This document shows, in pieces, positions 18,012 to 27,120 of a DNA stretch of 64,000 nt. The first letter of the stretch is position 1, and each line of letters begins with the position of its first letter. Both the position numbers and the translations under genes were made by a program. The stretch is from Lachnospiraceae bacterium (lineage in GTDB: Bacteria > Bacillota > Clostridia > Lachnospirales > Lachnospiraceae). The stretch lies in contig VSNR01000002.1 of assembly GCA_009774345.1 (NCBI GenBank), positions 1 through 64,000 on the forward strand. The letters run 5' to 3'. The notes below the pieces were generated by a model that was not told the DNA's origin, did not search any database, and saw only the letters and a program-made list of their open reading frames with translations.

Positions 18012-19884
18012 TTTCATACTCCTCCCCGCCCACATTGGGCACATATGTCGGCACGATCTCCTGTATCAAAGACCGCACATCCTCACACTCATTCTCCACT
18101 GCATGTTTCAGATTGTTGAGCTGCACATAAAATAACGTCTCGTCAAACTCGATCGGTCTGCCAATATGAATCAGCTTATTCGCCGTATCCGTGAGCCCCT
18201 CCTCGCGCATCAGCATCTCCTCATAGAGCTTCTCCCCGGGCCGCAGGCCTGTAAATTCAATTCGGATATCCTCATCGACCTTATACCCGGACAGCCGTAT
18301 CAGGTTCTTTGCCAAATCCAAGATCTTGACAGGCTCTCCCATGTCAAGCACAAAGATCTCGCCGCCCTTCGCGTAGACGCCCGCCTGCAAGACCAGCGAT
18401 ACCGCCTCCGAGATCGTCATAAAATAACGGATGATATCTGGGTGTGTGACCGTCACGGGTCCGCCCGCCGCGATCTGCTTTTTGAACAGCGGAATCACAC
18501 TCCCGTTGCTCCCCAGCACATTGCCAAACCGCACTGCCACAAACTCGGTCTCATAGTGGCGGTTGTATGTCTGAATGATCATCTCGCAGATGCGCTTGCT
18601 CGCGCCCATGATATTTGTGGGATTGACTGCCTTGTCCGTGGAGATCATCACAAACTTTTTCACGCCGTTCTGCACTGCTGCCTGCGCGGTTTTCCATGTG
18701 CCAAAGACATTGTTTTTGATCGCCTCATTGGGGCTTACCTCCATCAGCGGCACATGCTTGTGCGCCGCCGCGTGATAGATAATGTCCGGGCGGTATTCTC
18801 TCATGATGCTGTTGATGCGGTTGGTATTTCTCACAGAAGCGATCAGCACCACCAAATCCAGCTTAGGATAGCGCTGCTTTAGCTCCTGCTGTATCTCGTA
18901 GGCATTGTTTTCATAGATGTCCACGATAATCAGCCGCGCCGGCTTGTGCCCTGCGATCTGGCGGCACAGCTCACTTCCGATCGAGCCGCCGCCCCCTGTC
19001 ACCATAATGACTTGGTTTCTGACATAATTTAAAATAGAATCCAAATCCACCTTGATCGGGTCGCGCCCCAGCAAGTCCTCCACATCCACATCGCGCAGCT
19101 TGCTGACATTGACCTCGCCGTTTACGAGCTGATAGATGCCCGGCAGCGTCCTGAGCTTGCAGCTTGTCTCCTTGCAGATCTCGACGAGCGCCTTCATCGT
19201 CGCGCGGTTTGCGGACGGAATCGCGATAAAAATCTCATCAATGCCGTACAGCGCCGCATACTCCACGATTCTGTCACGCCCGCCGACAATCTTGATGCCC
19301 TGTATAAACCTGCCCCATTTGTGCTCGTCATCATCAATGATGCACTTGATGGTCATCGTGCTGTAACTGCTGTTGACAATCTCCTTAATAACTGTATTTC
19401 CGGCATCCCCGGCGCCGATAATCATTACGCGCGTACCGTTTTTGCGGTTCTGCGCCTTGTGCCGCATTCCCCGCAGGATGCGGTACGAAAACCGGGTACC
19501 GGTCGTAAGCCCCGTGAGCACCAGCGCATACGTGAAATAATAGCTTCTGGGAATCGGATATTGAAGAACACGCATGCCAGCAAAATCCAAAATCGCGCTC
19601 AAACCGCACCCTGCCAGAATATTTTGCACCTCCGCCGTCCCCGCAAACGCCCACAGGCTGTGATACAGCTTAAAGATATAAAATACGACCAGCGTCATCA
19701 CCACATTGGGCACCATCATATTCCATGCCGAGCTTAAATACACCTCTGGAATGTCTCTGTAATTCAGTTCAAAGCGAAACCACAGCGGTACAATGCTTGC
19801 GATACACACGGTCATGATGTCAAGAATCACAAGCACAATTCTTCTGTGCAATAGCTGTAGATTGATATGATTAAACTTTTTCAT
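17965..19884 (-). CDS. UDP-GlcNAc 4,6-dehydratase, membrane-bound PglF/CapD type
   Basis: A 639-residue FlaA1/CapD family protein. Several N-terminal membrane spans (about 20-130) are followed by a CoA-binding-like Rossmann domain (RVMIIGAGDAG) and the C-terminal dehydratase domain (VTGGGGSIGSEL, ISTDKAVNPTNIMGASKR). The long form is the PglF type, as opposed to the short soluble PseB found elsewhere in this window. The ATG at 19884 is preferred over a GTG inside the preceding gene, although GGAGG is about 13 nt away. The product, UDP-4-keto-6-deoxy-GlcNAc, should feed the PglE-like aminotransferase encoded next. Confidence 0.92.
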   Translation of the reverse strand: MKKFNHINLQLLHRRIVLVILDIMTVCIASIVPLWFRFELNYRDIPEVYLSSAWNMMVPNVVMTLVVFYIFKLYHSLWAFAGTAEVQNILAGCGLSAILDFAGMRVLQYPIPRSYYFTYALVLTGLTTGTRFSYRILRGMRHKAQNRKNGTRVMIIGAGDAGNTVIKEIVNSSYSTMTIKCIIDDDEHKWGRFIQGIKIVGGRDRIVEYAALYGIDEIFIAIPSANRATMKALVEICKETSCKLRTLPGIYQLVNGEVNVSKLRDVDVEDLLGRDPIKVDLDSILNYVRNQVIMVTGGGGSIGSELCRQIAGHKPARLIIVDIYENNAYEIQQELKQRYPKLDLVVLIASVRNTNRINSIMREYRPDIIYHAAAHKHVPLMEVSPNEAIKNNVFGTWKTAQAAVQNGVKKFVMISTDKAVNPTNIMGASKRICEMIIQTYNRHYETEFVAVRFGNVLGSNGSVIPLFKKQIAAGGPVTVTHPDIIRYFMTISEAVSLVLQAGVYAKGGEIFVLDMGEPVKILDLAKNLIRLSGYKVDEDIRIEFTGLRPGEKLYEEMLMREEGLTDTANKLIHIGRPIEFDETLFYVQLNNLKHAVENECEDVRSLIQEIVPTYVPNVGGEEYENEKENLSCKSYHARG

Positions 19885-19909
19885 AATATTGTTTCTGCCT
19901 CCCGGCTCT

Positions 19910-22519
19910 TTATTTCGCGGGTCCCTCACAGTCCCGCATCAAGAGCATCTGCATCAGTATAAAACCAAACCCTGCCGGAATGCATGGATGATAAGCCCAC
20001 TCCGTCAAACTGATAAATCCAAATACAACGACAAGCGAAAAAGGTATGAGCACGATGCTGTACCTGCTGCCATAGTCCAGAAAGAGCCGGACTGCGCGCC
20101 ACAGTGTCAGCGCACACAGCACCAGAAACAAAAGCCCCGCAACCAGTCCAAAATTATAAGCGACCTGAAGGTAGGAATTGTGCGCGTGGGCATACTCATC
20201 GCCCTTTGGATCTTCCGGTCCCATCTTAGGATGCCCCCGAAAGCGAATCGCATTGATATAATCCTGAAAAATTTCAAACCTTCCATTTGAAATATCTGGA
20301 GATTTTTCCACTTCCTGTGAAACACTGCGCTGCTCTAGCCCTGCAAGCGCATTCCCCGCAAAAGCAAGCGTACCGGCTTCTCTTCCTGTGAGTTCGTCCC
20401 TCCCCGCATCCGCCTCCTGTCCGCCTTCTGCTGACTGAAACCTGCCAAACAGTGTGGCAAAAAAGCGCCGCACCGTCATATATTTGTCCGAGTCCACCGG
20501 GTCGCCCTCGTAGATCATAAAGCTTCTGTCCTGAAACTCAATCTCATAGCGCACCGGGTCATTCACCACCGCCGGAACCATTCTGACTGCGGTAAACACC
20601 ATCGGAAAGCTGGCCAGACACACCGCCATCAGCATCAAAAGCTCCGACAGAATCCTGACAGCGCCCTTTTTATACGCCACTGCGGTGACTGCCACGATCA
20701 TTGCCACCGTCACCAAGGTTGTGAGAAACGCCGTTCTCGACATCGACAGCAGGATAAACCCGGCTGCGCACGCGGTCACAAAATATTCTGGAAAACAGAA
20801 AGTCAGCATACTCTTCCGTGTCTTTAGCTTTCCATAGAGCTTTGCAAGCGCTGTGCCAAACACCACCGCCAGATACATCCCGGTGCACGCCACCGTGTGA
20901 AATATGCCGCCATAGCGGTAGAGCATCCAGTAATGGTGCGGTCTGTGCGCCAGACAAAAAAACGTCACCAGCGCAAAGCTGAGCAGAATGCCGTTGCTGA
21001 AATTCTTGAGAAAGCGGCAGTTTGAGGCAAGTGTGTTCGGTGAGAATAAAAATGCCGCAAACGGCAGCGTCGCCGTAAAAACCCACACCTTCTCATACCG
21101 GTAAGCATACATAAACAAACTGAACACAATCCATAACACACTGTAGCAAAGCCGCTGTCTGTCCCGGACAAGCCGCCCTGTCATCTGACCACAGGCTGAT
21201 GCAAGCTCCGGGGTCTTGGCGATCATGCGGAGGATAGTGAGCACCAGCAGTCCCCACGACACCACCACGCCGCAGGTAAGCCGCGCAAGCAGCAGCTCAT
21301 TCTTATCTCCCTGCACAAAACTGCAATAATATACTGATCCGGCAAACCCTAAAACCAGCCACAGAAGGCTCAGCTTGTTTACAAACTGCTTTTCATGATA
21401 ATTCATGAGCAGCGCGACCGCCAGAAAGATCAGCATCCATCTGGTATTTGTGTAGTGGTAAAAATTTCTGTCCGCATTGACATACTGGCACAGCGCATAG
21501 AACAGCAGCCCAAAACTGACCGTCTGGATATAGTTTCTCCACGTCAGCCACATGATACTGCCCGCAGGCATCTTCGAGCGCTTCTGGGGGCGGAGCGTCC
21601 GCGGCAGGCGCCACAAAAAACCAATCAGCCACGCATCTGCGGCAGCAATCCCGGCGGTAAAAAAGAGCCTGTCCCACACCTCGCCGCCAAATCTGTTCAG
21701 GACAACCGCATAGACAAACAGCGCCGCCGACGCAAGCACGCCAAGCACTGCCACACTGATTCTGGCAATCCTGCCCACGCTGCCCACGCGAAACGCTTCC
21801 TGCGAAAACCGTTCATCATACTGCTGTACCAGCATCAGGAGCAACAGATAAACCACCGCTGCCCCTGCTGCGATCAGCACATCATACAGAAGAATCTCAA
21901 AGACCGTCAGCGGTCTTGAATAATCAAAATCCGCGACCAGACTGACTTCCTCATTGATAATACCGTCAATATACAAGGTAGCGTTCTCCGCCTGCGCAAG
22001 CGCCGTCCTGTTCCCGACAGGGAGCGTATATACCGCACTGCTCTCCTCGTCTATAAGAATTTCATAATAATATGCCTGCCCTTTCACGACATCCAGATCG
22101 GGCACCGCCGCCAGATATCCGTTTTTTGCGATTTTCCTGCTGTCGGCTTCCTCCTCATAGATACAGGAAAAGGCGTCATCATACAGCCGGAAGCGCACGC
22201 TCTCGTAATCTGCCTGTTTTTGCCCCAGCGTACATCCCATATACAGCGTCACCTGATACAGATGATCCTGTGTAAAATATACCATCTGTAATTTCTTGTC
22301 GGTAGCGCCAAACGGCTCTCCTGCAAGCAGTGCCTTTGCCGGGCTGTCATATGCGTTCTGTCTTGACAGCACATGATTCTGCACCAGCCCCATCGGGAAC
22401 ACGCGCATCATCAGGATAAAGGCTGCCGTCGCCACAATGATCTGAATCACTGCATTGCGCTTCGCGTATGTTCTTGCATGTTCACTGTTGGAAAATGTGC
22501 AGGCAATGAGATCTTTCAT
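19910..22519 (-). CDS. O-antigen ligase/polymerase-family (Wzy_C) membrane protein
   Basis: An 869-residue, strongly hydrophobic protein. The C-terminal third has the ligase-type signature: a large external loop ending in HAHNSYLQVAYNFGL, followed by membrane spans. Such proteins polymerise repeat units or ligate glycans to an acceptor outside the membrane. The N-terminal part has a beta-rich external domain (about 70-190) between spans, making it longer than ordinary Wzy. The ATG at 22519 has GGAGG 11-12 nt upstream, behind a good promoter at 22548-22576. Next in the direction of transcription is the pglF-like gene. Whether it is a polymerase or a ligase cannot be decided. Confidence 0.8.
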   Translation of the reverse strand: MKDLIACTFSNSEHARTYAKRNAVIQIIVATAAFILMMRVFPMGLVQNHVLSRQNAYDSPAKALLAGEPFGATDKKLQMVYFTQDHLYQVTLYMGCTLGQKQADYESVRFRLYDDAFSCIYEEEADSRKIAKNGYLAAVPDLDVVKGQAYYYEILIDEESSAVYTLPVGNRTALAQAENATLYIDGIINEEVSLVADFDYSRPLTVFEILLYDVLIAAGAAVVYLLLLMLVQQYDERFSQEAFRVGSVGRIARISVAVLGVLASAALFVYAVVLNRFGGEVWDRLFFTAGIAAADAWLIGFLWRLPRTLRPQKRSKMPAGSIMWLTWRNYIQTVSFGLLFYALCQYVNADRNFYHYTNTRWMLIFLAVALLMNYHEKQFVNKLSLLWLVLGFAGSVYYCSFVQGDKNELLLARLTCGVVVSWGLLVLTILRMIAKTPELASACGQMTGRLVRDRQRLCYSVLWIVFSLFMYAYRYEKVWVFTATLPFAAFLFSPNTLASNCRFLKNFSNGILLSFALVTFFCLAHRPHHYWMLYRYGGIFHTVACTGMYLAVVFGTALAKLYGKLKTRKSMLTFCFPEYFVTACAAGFILLSMSRTAFLTTLVTVAMIVAVTAVAYKKGAVRILSELLMLMAVCLASFPMVFTAVRMVPAVVNDPVRYEIEFQDRSFMIYEGDPVDSDKYMTVRRFFATLFGRFQSAEGGQEADAGRDELTGREAGTLAFAGNALAGLEQRSVSQEVEKSPDISNGRFEIFQDYINAIRFRGHPKMGPEDPKGDEYAHAHNSYLQVAYNFGLVAGLLFLVLCALTLWRAVRLFLDYGSRYSIVLIPFSLVVVFGFISLTEWAYHPCIPAGFGFILMQMLLMRDCEGPAK

Positions 22520-22547
22520 ATAGAAAACTACCTCCCTATGCGTATAG

Positions 22548-22576
22548 AGTATAGCACAATCCGATTTTTTATACAA
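22548..22576 (-). promoter_or_regulatory. Promoter upstream of the Wzy/ligase-type gene
   Basis: Extended -10 TGCTATACT (hexamer 22548-22553) with a weak -35 TTGTAT (22571-22576) at 17 bp. It would drive the Pgl-like module and genes beyond it. Confidence 0.55.
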
Positions 22577-22579
22577 CTG

Positions 22580-23527
22580 TCACTCCCCACAATCTGTTTC
22601 ACCGCTGTGTGTCTCCTCGCGCACCACATACTGAGGAGAATTGTTGATGCTGATATAAATCCGCCCGATGTATTCCCCGATCAGCCCCAGCATAATCATG
22701 AGCATTCCGCCGATAAAGACAACGGCTGCCATCAGCGAGCTAAACCCCAGCGGCACCTCTGGATTGACAAATTTTTTCACCACCGTATAGATGCCATAGA
22801 GAAAGCCAGCCCCCGCAAAGAGCGCCCCTGTCATGGTGGCAATGCGAAGCGGCAGGATAGAAAACGCCGTAAACCCATTAAACCACAGCCCGAGCAGTTT
22901 CTTCATGGTATAGCCGGAGGTTCCGACGGTGCGGCTCCTGTGGTTTACGGGCACATTGGAGATATTTCTGGTGGCGCGCAGCACCAGACCGATAATGTAG
23001 GGATAACTGTTTTCATATTGGAGCATACTGTCCACCACAAAACGCTTCGCCGCAAAATAGCTCGTCAGGTGCAGATCTTTTGGTTTCCCGAGCATAATCC
23101 TTGTCATCATGTCATTCATCCATGTGCCAAAATTGCGAAAGGCGCTGTGCTTCTTATCCCCATAGCTTGCGTAAACCACATCGCTTCCGCGCTCAATGCG
23201 CTCAAGCAGCTTCCCGACCTCATTCGCCGGCGTCTGCCCGTCGTCGTCCAGACAGACCACGATCTCCCCGTCCGAACGCCGCAGTCCCGCCATCAGCGCC
23301 GCGTGCTGTCCAAAATTTTTCGCCAGACTGATGCCGGTAATGCAGCTGTAGCGCGCGCACAGATTTTTGATCACTTCATAAGTATCATCCGGCGAACAGT
23401 CATTTACCAGAATGATTTCGCAGGTGTACTCCGGCATGGACGCCATTGTGCTCTGTATTTCTGCCACCACGCCCTCGATGGTCCGCGCACTCCGGTAGCA
23501 GGGAATGACAAAACTTACCTTACTCAT
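22580..23527 (-). CDS. GtrB/DPM-type polyprenyl-phosphate glycosyltransferase (GT2)
   Basis: A 315-residue GT2 enzyme with two C-terminal membrane spans. The ATG at 23527 overlaps the acetyltransferase stop by 8 nt, with AGGAGG just upstream. SKVSFVIPCYRS starts the GT-A fold, VNDCSPDDT and LDDDGQTP carry the nucleotide and metal aspartates, and KNFGQHAALMAG is typical of GtrB/ArnC. These make polyprenyl-phosphate-linked sugars, which are donors for GT-C enzymes on the outer face; the polytopic proteins at 4066, 10382, 24126 and 27121 are candidate users. The sugar is unknown. Confidence 0.9.
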   Translation of the reverse strand: MSKVSFVIPCYRSARTIEGVVAEIQSTMASMPEYTCEIILVNDCSPDDTYEVIKNLCARYSCITGISLAKNFGQHAALMAGLRRSDGEIVVCLDDDGQTPANEVGKLLERIERGSDVVYASYGDKKHSAFRNFGTWMNDMMTRIMLGKPKDLHLTSYFAAKRFVVDSMLQYENSYPYIIGLVLRATRNISNVPVNHRSRTVGTSGYTMKKLLGLWFNGFTAFSILPLRIATMTGALFAGAGFLYGIYTVVKKFVNPEVPLGFSSLMAAVVFIGGMLMIMLGLIGEYIGRIYISINNSPQYVVREETHSGETDCGE

Positions 23528-24101
23528 AGTCCTCCTGCCCTTCTTTGACGGAAGCGATCTGTTCTCTGGGATTAAAGATGCCAAACAGAATCAAATCCTC
23601 GTACTGCCCGTCCAGAAAATATTCATCCCGAAGATACGCCTCTTGGATACTGCCCACCTTCTCACTCATGCGCGCGCTCGCCGTGTTGCGCGCCAGCACG
23701 CGCGAGACGACCTTGTGCAGTCCGAGCGTATTGAACGCATAATCCAGAATCAAATGCCCTGCCTCTGTGCCGACTCCCTTCCCATAGGTCTGCTCCTCTC
23801 CTAAGTAAATCCCCCACTCCGCCCGTCTGCTCTCCTCGTCAAAATTCTGAAGGTACGCAGAGCCAAGCGGCTTGTCATCCTCATTTCTGCACACAATAAA
23901 CTGATGCACCAGCCCTTTGAACACCTTGTTGGCAAGCCAGTCCTCATGGTCTTTTGGGGTGATGGGTTTGCGGTATAAGAAATTTGCCACCACACTTGGC
24001 TGGTTGCGCCACCGCACAGCAAGCTCCGTGTCGTCTGCGGTGATGGGTCTTAAATAGATTTGCTCTCCCCGCAGGATTAAGTCCTTTTTTACTGGTTCCA
24101 T
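23520..24101 (-). CDS. GNAT family N-acetyltransferase
   Basis: A 193-residue RimJ/RimL- or PseH-like GNAT protein, with LRPITADDTELAVRWRN at the N-terminus and the acetyl-CoA loop around YGKGVGTEAGHLILD. It is one of two GNATs in the window; the other (32495-32962) sits in the pse operon. Here it lies downstream of a WecE-type aminotransferase, so a fair guess is N-acetylation of the 4-amino-6-deoxy sugar made by that enzyme; it could also serve the PglE-like product. The ATG has AAGGAGA upstream. Confidence 0.82.
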   Translation of the reverse strand: MEPVKKDLILRGEQIYLRPITADDTELAVRWRNQPSVVANFLYRKPITPKDHEDWLANKVFKGLVHQFIVCRNEDDKPLGSAYLQNFDEESRRAEWGIYLGEEQTYGKGVGTEAGHLILDYAFNTLGLHKVVSRVLARNTASARMSEKVGSIQEAYLRDEYFLDGQYEDLILFGIFNPREQIASVKEGQEDYE

Positions 24102-24125
24102 ATCTGTCTCCTTCTTTTATATATA

Positions 24126-25910
24126 TCAGTTCCGAATCAGCTGGTACACGTCAAATGCGGTCTCCGAGGAGGTTGTCCGTATCTGGTCTTGGCACACTGG
24201 CGTGACGGTAATTTTTCGTTTCTGATAATACTGCACAAGCCAGTCAAGGTCTTTGCCCGGCGCCGTCACAAAGTATGCGGTACTGCCAAGCGCACTCTGG
24301 ACATCCCTGTAATGCTGCCGCGCAAGCTTCTGTCTTGCCAGCGGGCTTTTTGCCGCCCAGCCTCCACAGTAGTCAAAATTTTTGTAAGTATTATCCACAT
24401 CGGTAAATATTTTTTCAGAATACGGCGCATTCTGATACGACGTTGCGGAGTACACATCCATCACATAATAATTATTTCCATTTTTCCGGCAATAATCCAT
24501 CATTGCATTCCAGCGCGCATCCGCTGCCCCGCGGCGGTCATACTCTGCCTGCACAGCCCGCAGGCTGCCCAGAAGGACGACCGCTGTCCCGGTGATGCAC
24601 AGCAGCGTGACTAGGATTTTTGCCGCCCTTTTTGCGCTGACTGTCCCCTCACCAAGCCAGAAGCCAAGAAGCGCCACCAGCTCCATCATGAGCAAAGGAA
24701 CGGTCACCCTGTCCGGCAGCCGGTCCACCATATACAGATACAGCCATAGGACGCTGCGCACCATGACCAGAAACACGAGCCAGAGCACTGCATTTACCCG
24801 CGCTTTCCCCCGCGCAGGCACCACTCCCGTCAGAATATACAAAAAATACAGGACAATCACCGTCACGCTGGCAAGGGTATGACTGCTCTGCAACTGGTTT
24901 TTGTACTGCCACAGAGCTTCTTTCAGGCTTTTTTTGCTGATAAAGCCAAAGGTTTTTTTCAGTCCGCTGCCCTGTCCTGCAAGCTGCTCCTGATATGCCA
25001 CGATCGCCTCAAGCCTCCAAGTGTCAATCGACTCATCCAGCGCAAAATTATAGTTTTCCAGCAAGGTATACGACTCTCTTGACAGTCCGATCGACTCATA
25101 AAAACCGCGGTGCTCCTCATATTTTGGCAGTCCATAAAAATCATACAGTTTCGTCCGCGCGTCAAAAAAACTGCGAAAACTGCTCCACTCACTGCCGCTG
25201 TAGGCGAGCAGGTCCAGCGAGTACACCGCCGCCATGCACAGGACTGCCGCCGCAATCAGCGTCAGATACTTTCTGAAATTCGCCACTGTAAAGAACTTTT
25301 TCTCACCGCACCACTTTGCCATCCCTGCAAGGAGCAGAAAAGGCAGCAGCATGAAGCAGACCTCTGTCCGTATCATAAAAGACAGTACGACCAGCATCAA
25401 GGACAGCAGATTTCTCCTGAAAAAAACAGATGGCTTGTCCGTTCCCGGCGCCGTCAGAAACAAAAAGACTGCACCCGCCATACAGATTCCGGCTGTGACA
25501 CTGTACTGTATAATCACAAACTGCCGCAGAAACAGGCCAAATGCCAGTACCGCCTCCGCCAAGAGCGCTGCGAGCTTCGTCCCTGTGCGTCTCATGAGCG
25601 ACAGCAGCCTCACCGCGATGAGGAACAAGACGCCAAACTGGCACAGACACAAAAACAAGCCATACCATGGAACGGCTGGAATGGCCTTGTAAAGAAGCGC
25701 AATACACCACCCTAAAGGATACAGCATCTGGATGCAGAAGCCGTTTGGCGTTCCTGTGTAAGCTCCTGATAAGATATCCTTAATCATGGTGTCATCATTC
25801 AGATCATAATAAAAATCAAATCGAACGGCTAAAAGCAGCGCAAACAGTACAGTGAAAGCAAACGCACCACACACTTTTGCTGCCTTGTTCCCTGTGCGGT
25901 CATCTGTCAT
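24126..25910 (-). CDS. Polytopic membrane protein, GT-C-like
   Basis: A 594-residue protein with about ten hydrophobic segments and a soluble C-terminal tail (about 470-594). The first external loop holds FYYDLNDDTMIKDILSG, an acidic patch in the place where GT-C transferases bind lipid-phosphate sugars. A central loop (about 235-320) is hydrophilic. It overlaps the wecE-like gene by ATGA at 25907-25910. The fold assignment is inferred from hydrophobicity and the acidic loop; no named family is recognised. Confidence 0.72.
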   Translation of the reverse strand: MTDDRTGNKAAKVCGAFAFTVLFALLLAVRFDFYYDLNDDTMIKDILSGAYTGTPNGFCIQMLYPLGWCIALLYKAIPAVPWYGLFLCLCQFGVLFLIAVRLLSLMRRTGTKLAALLAEAVLAFGLFLRQFVIIQYSVTAGICMAGAVFLFLTAPGTDKPSVFFRRNLLSLMLVVLSFMIRTEVCFMLLPFLLLAGMAKWCGEKKFFTVANFRKYLTLIAAAVLCMAAVYSLDLLAYSGSEWSSFRSFFDARTKLYDFYGLPKYEEHRGFYESIGLSRESYTLLENYNFALDESIDTWRLEAIVAYQEQLAGQGSGLKKTFGFISKKSLKEALWQYKNQLQSSHTLASVTVIVLYFLYILTGVVPARGKARVNAVLWLVFLVMVRSVLWLYLYMVDRLPDRVTVPLLMMELVALLGFWLGEGTVSAKRAAKILVTLLCITGTAVVLLGSLRAVQAEYDRRGAADARWNAMMDYCRKNGNNYYVMDVYSATSYQNAPYSEKIFTDVDNTYKNFDYCGGWAAKSPLARQKLARQHYRDVQSALGSTAYFVTAPGKDLDWLVQYYQKRKITVTPVCQDQIRTTSSETAFDVYQLIRN

Positions 25911-27037
25911 ACGTGATAGAACTCCTTCACTTTTCCTACAATATAATCCACCTCTGCCGGCGTGAGCGAATAAAACATCGGCAGGCGCAGCAGCCGTTCG
26001 CTCTCTCTGGTCGTATAGACATCCTCGCCGGAAAATCTGCCAAATTTAAGCCCTGCGGGCGCCGAGTGCAGCGGCACATAATGAAATACAGCCCAGATAC
26101 CGTTTCCTTTCAGAAATTCAATCAGACGGGTGCGCTCCTCCAAATCCTTTACCCTAACATAGTACATATGTCCGTTGTGCACACAGCCCTCTGGAACATG
26201 CGGAAGCGCAAGAAGCCCGCTCTCTTGCAGCGGCTGCAACAGTTCATCATACTGACGCCACAGCGCCAGACGCTTTGCCGTGATGGCGTCAATGCATTCG
26301 AGCTGCGCCCACAGATACGCCGCATTCATATCACTTGGCAGGTACGACGAACCGTAGTTCACCCAGCGGTACTTGTCAATCTGCCCGCGGAAAAACTGAG
26401 AGCGGTTTGTTCCCTTCTCACGGATAATCTCGGCATCCTCAATATACTTCGCATCCTGAATCAGCAGCGCACCGCCCTCGCCCATGCTGAGGTTCTTGGT
26501 CTCATGAAAAGAATAACACCCGAAATCTCCGATGGCACCGAGGTGTTTTCCCTTATAGGTGGCATTGATTCCCTGCGCCGCGTCCTCCACCACAAAGAGA
26601 TTATGCCGCTTTGCAATGTCCATAATCGTGTCCATCTCGCACGCAACCCCTGCATAGTGCACCGGCACGACCGCCCGCGTCCGCTCTGTGACTGCCGCCT
26701 CAATTAATGTCTCGTCGATGTTCATCGTGTCTGGTCTGATATCAACGAACACCACCTTCGCACCGCGCAGCACAAAAGCGTCCGCCGTTGACACAAAGGT
26801 GTAGGAGGGCATAATGACCTCGTCCCCCTCCCTGATGTCCATGAGCAGCGCCGCAAGCTCTGTCGCCTGCGTGCAGGAGGGGGTCAGCAGGCACTTTGCC
26901 GTTCCAGTGTGCTCCTCTATCCACGCGCTGCACTTCTGTGTGAAGGGTCCGTCACCGCAGATCTTCTGGTTCTCGACAGCCTGCTTTATATATTCCATCT
27001 CACGCCCCGTAAACGGCGGTACGTTAAAATTGATCAT
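25907..27037 (-). CDS. dTDP-4-amino-4,6-dideoxygalactose transaminase, WecE-like
   Basis: A 376-residue DegT-family aminotransferase. The ATG at 27037 gives MINFNVPPFTGREMEY; a TTG four codons earlier is possible but has no room for a ribosome binding site. PLP-binding parts are PSCTQATELAALL (about 53-65) and the Schiff-base K181 in CYSFHETKNLSMGEGG. The FHETKN and GDGPFTQKCS patterns are characteristic of WecE/RffA, which makes dTDP-Fuc4N in enterobacterial common antigen. Its keto-sugar donor would come from RmlA/RmlB encoded elsewhere. A promoter lies at 27082-27110. Confidence 0.9.
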   Translation of the reverse strand: MINFNVPPFTGREMEYIKQAVENQKICGDGPFTQKCSAWIEEHTGTAKCLLTPSCTQATELAALLMDIREGDEVIMPSYTFVSTADAFVLRGAKVVFVDIRPDTMNIDETLIEAAVTERTRAVVPVHYAGVACEMDTIMDIAKRHNLFVVEDAAQGINATYKGKHLGAIGDFGCYSFHETKNLSMGEGGALLIQDAKYIEDAEIIREKGTNRSQFFRGQIDKYRWVNYGSSYLPSDMNAAYLWAQLECIDAITAKRLALWRQYDELLQPLQESGLLALPHVPEGCVHNGHMYYVRVKDLEERTRLIEFLKGNGIWAVFHYVPLHSAPAGLKFGRFSGEDVYTTRESERLLRLPMFYSLTPAEVDYIVGKVKEFYHV

Positions 27038-27081
27038 CGAAATTACCAAACCTTTCCACTTTTTCCATTATTTCTCGCTTT

Positions 27082-27110
27082 ATTGTACTCTTTTAATATG
27101 ATTTTGGCAA
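27082..27110 (-). promoter_or_regulatory. Promoter upstream of the wecE-like gene
   Basis: -35 TTGCCA (27105-27110), 17-bp spacer, -10 TACAAT (27082-27087), in the 83-nt gap after the fused acyltransferase gene. Confidence 0.6.
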
Positions 27111-27120
27111 GGTTTTGCGA

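Noticed and set aside
22373..23548. Plus-strand frame of 391 codons
   Set aside because: Antisense to the Wzy/ligase 5' end and the GtrB gene; basic, His-rich composition typical of a shadow frame.
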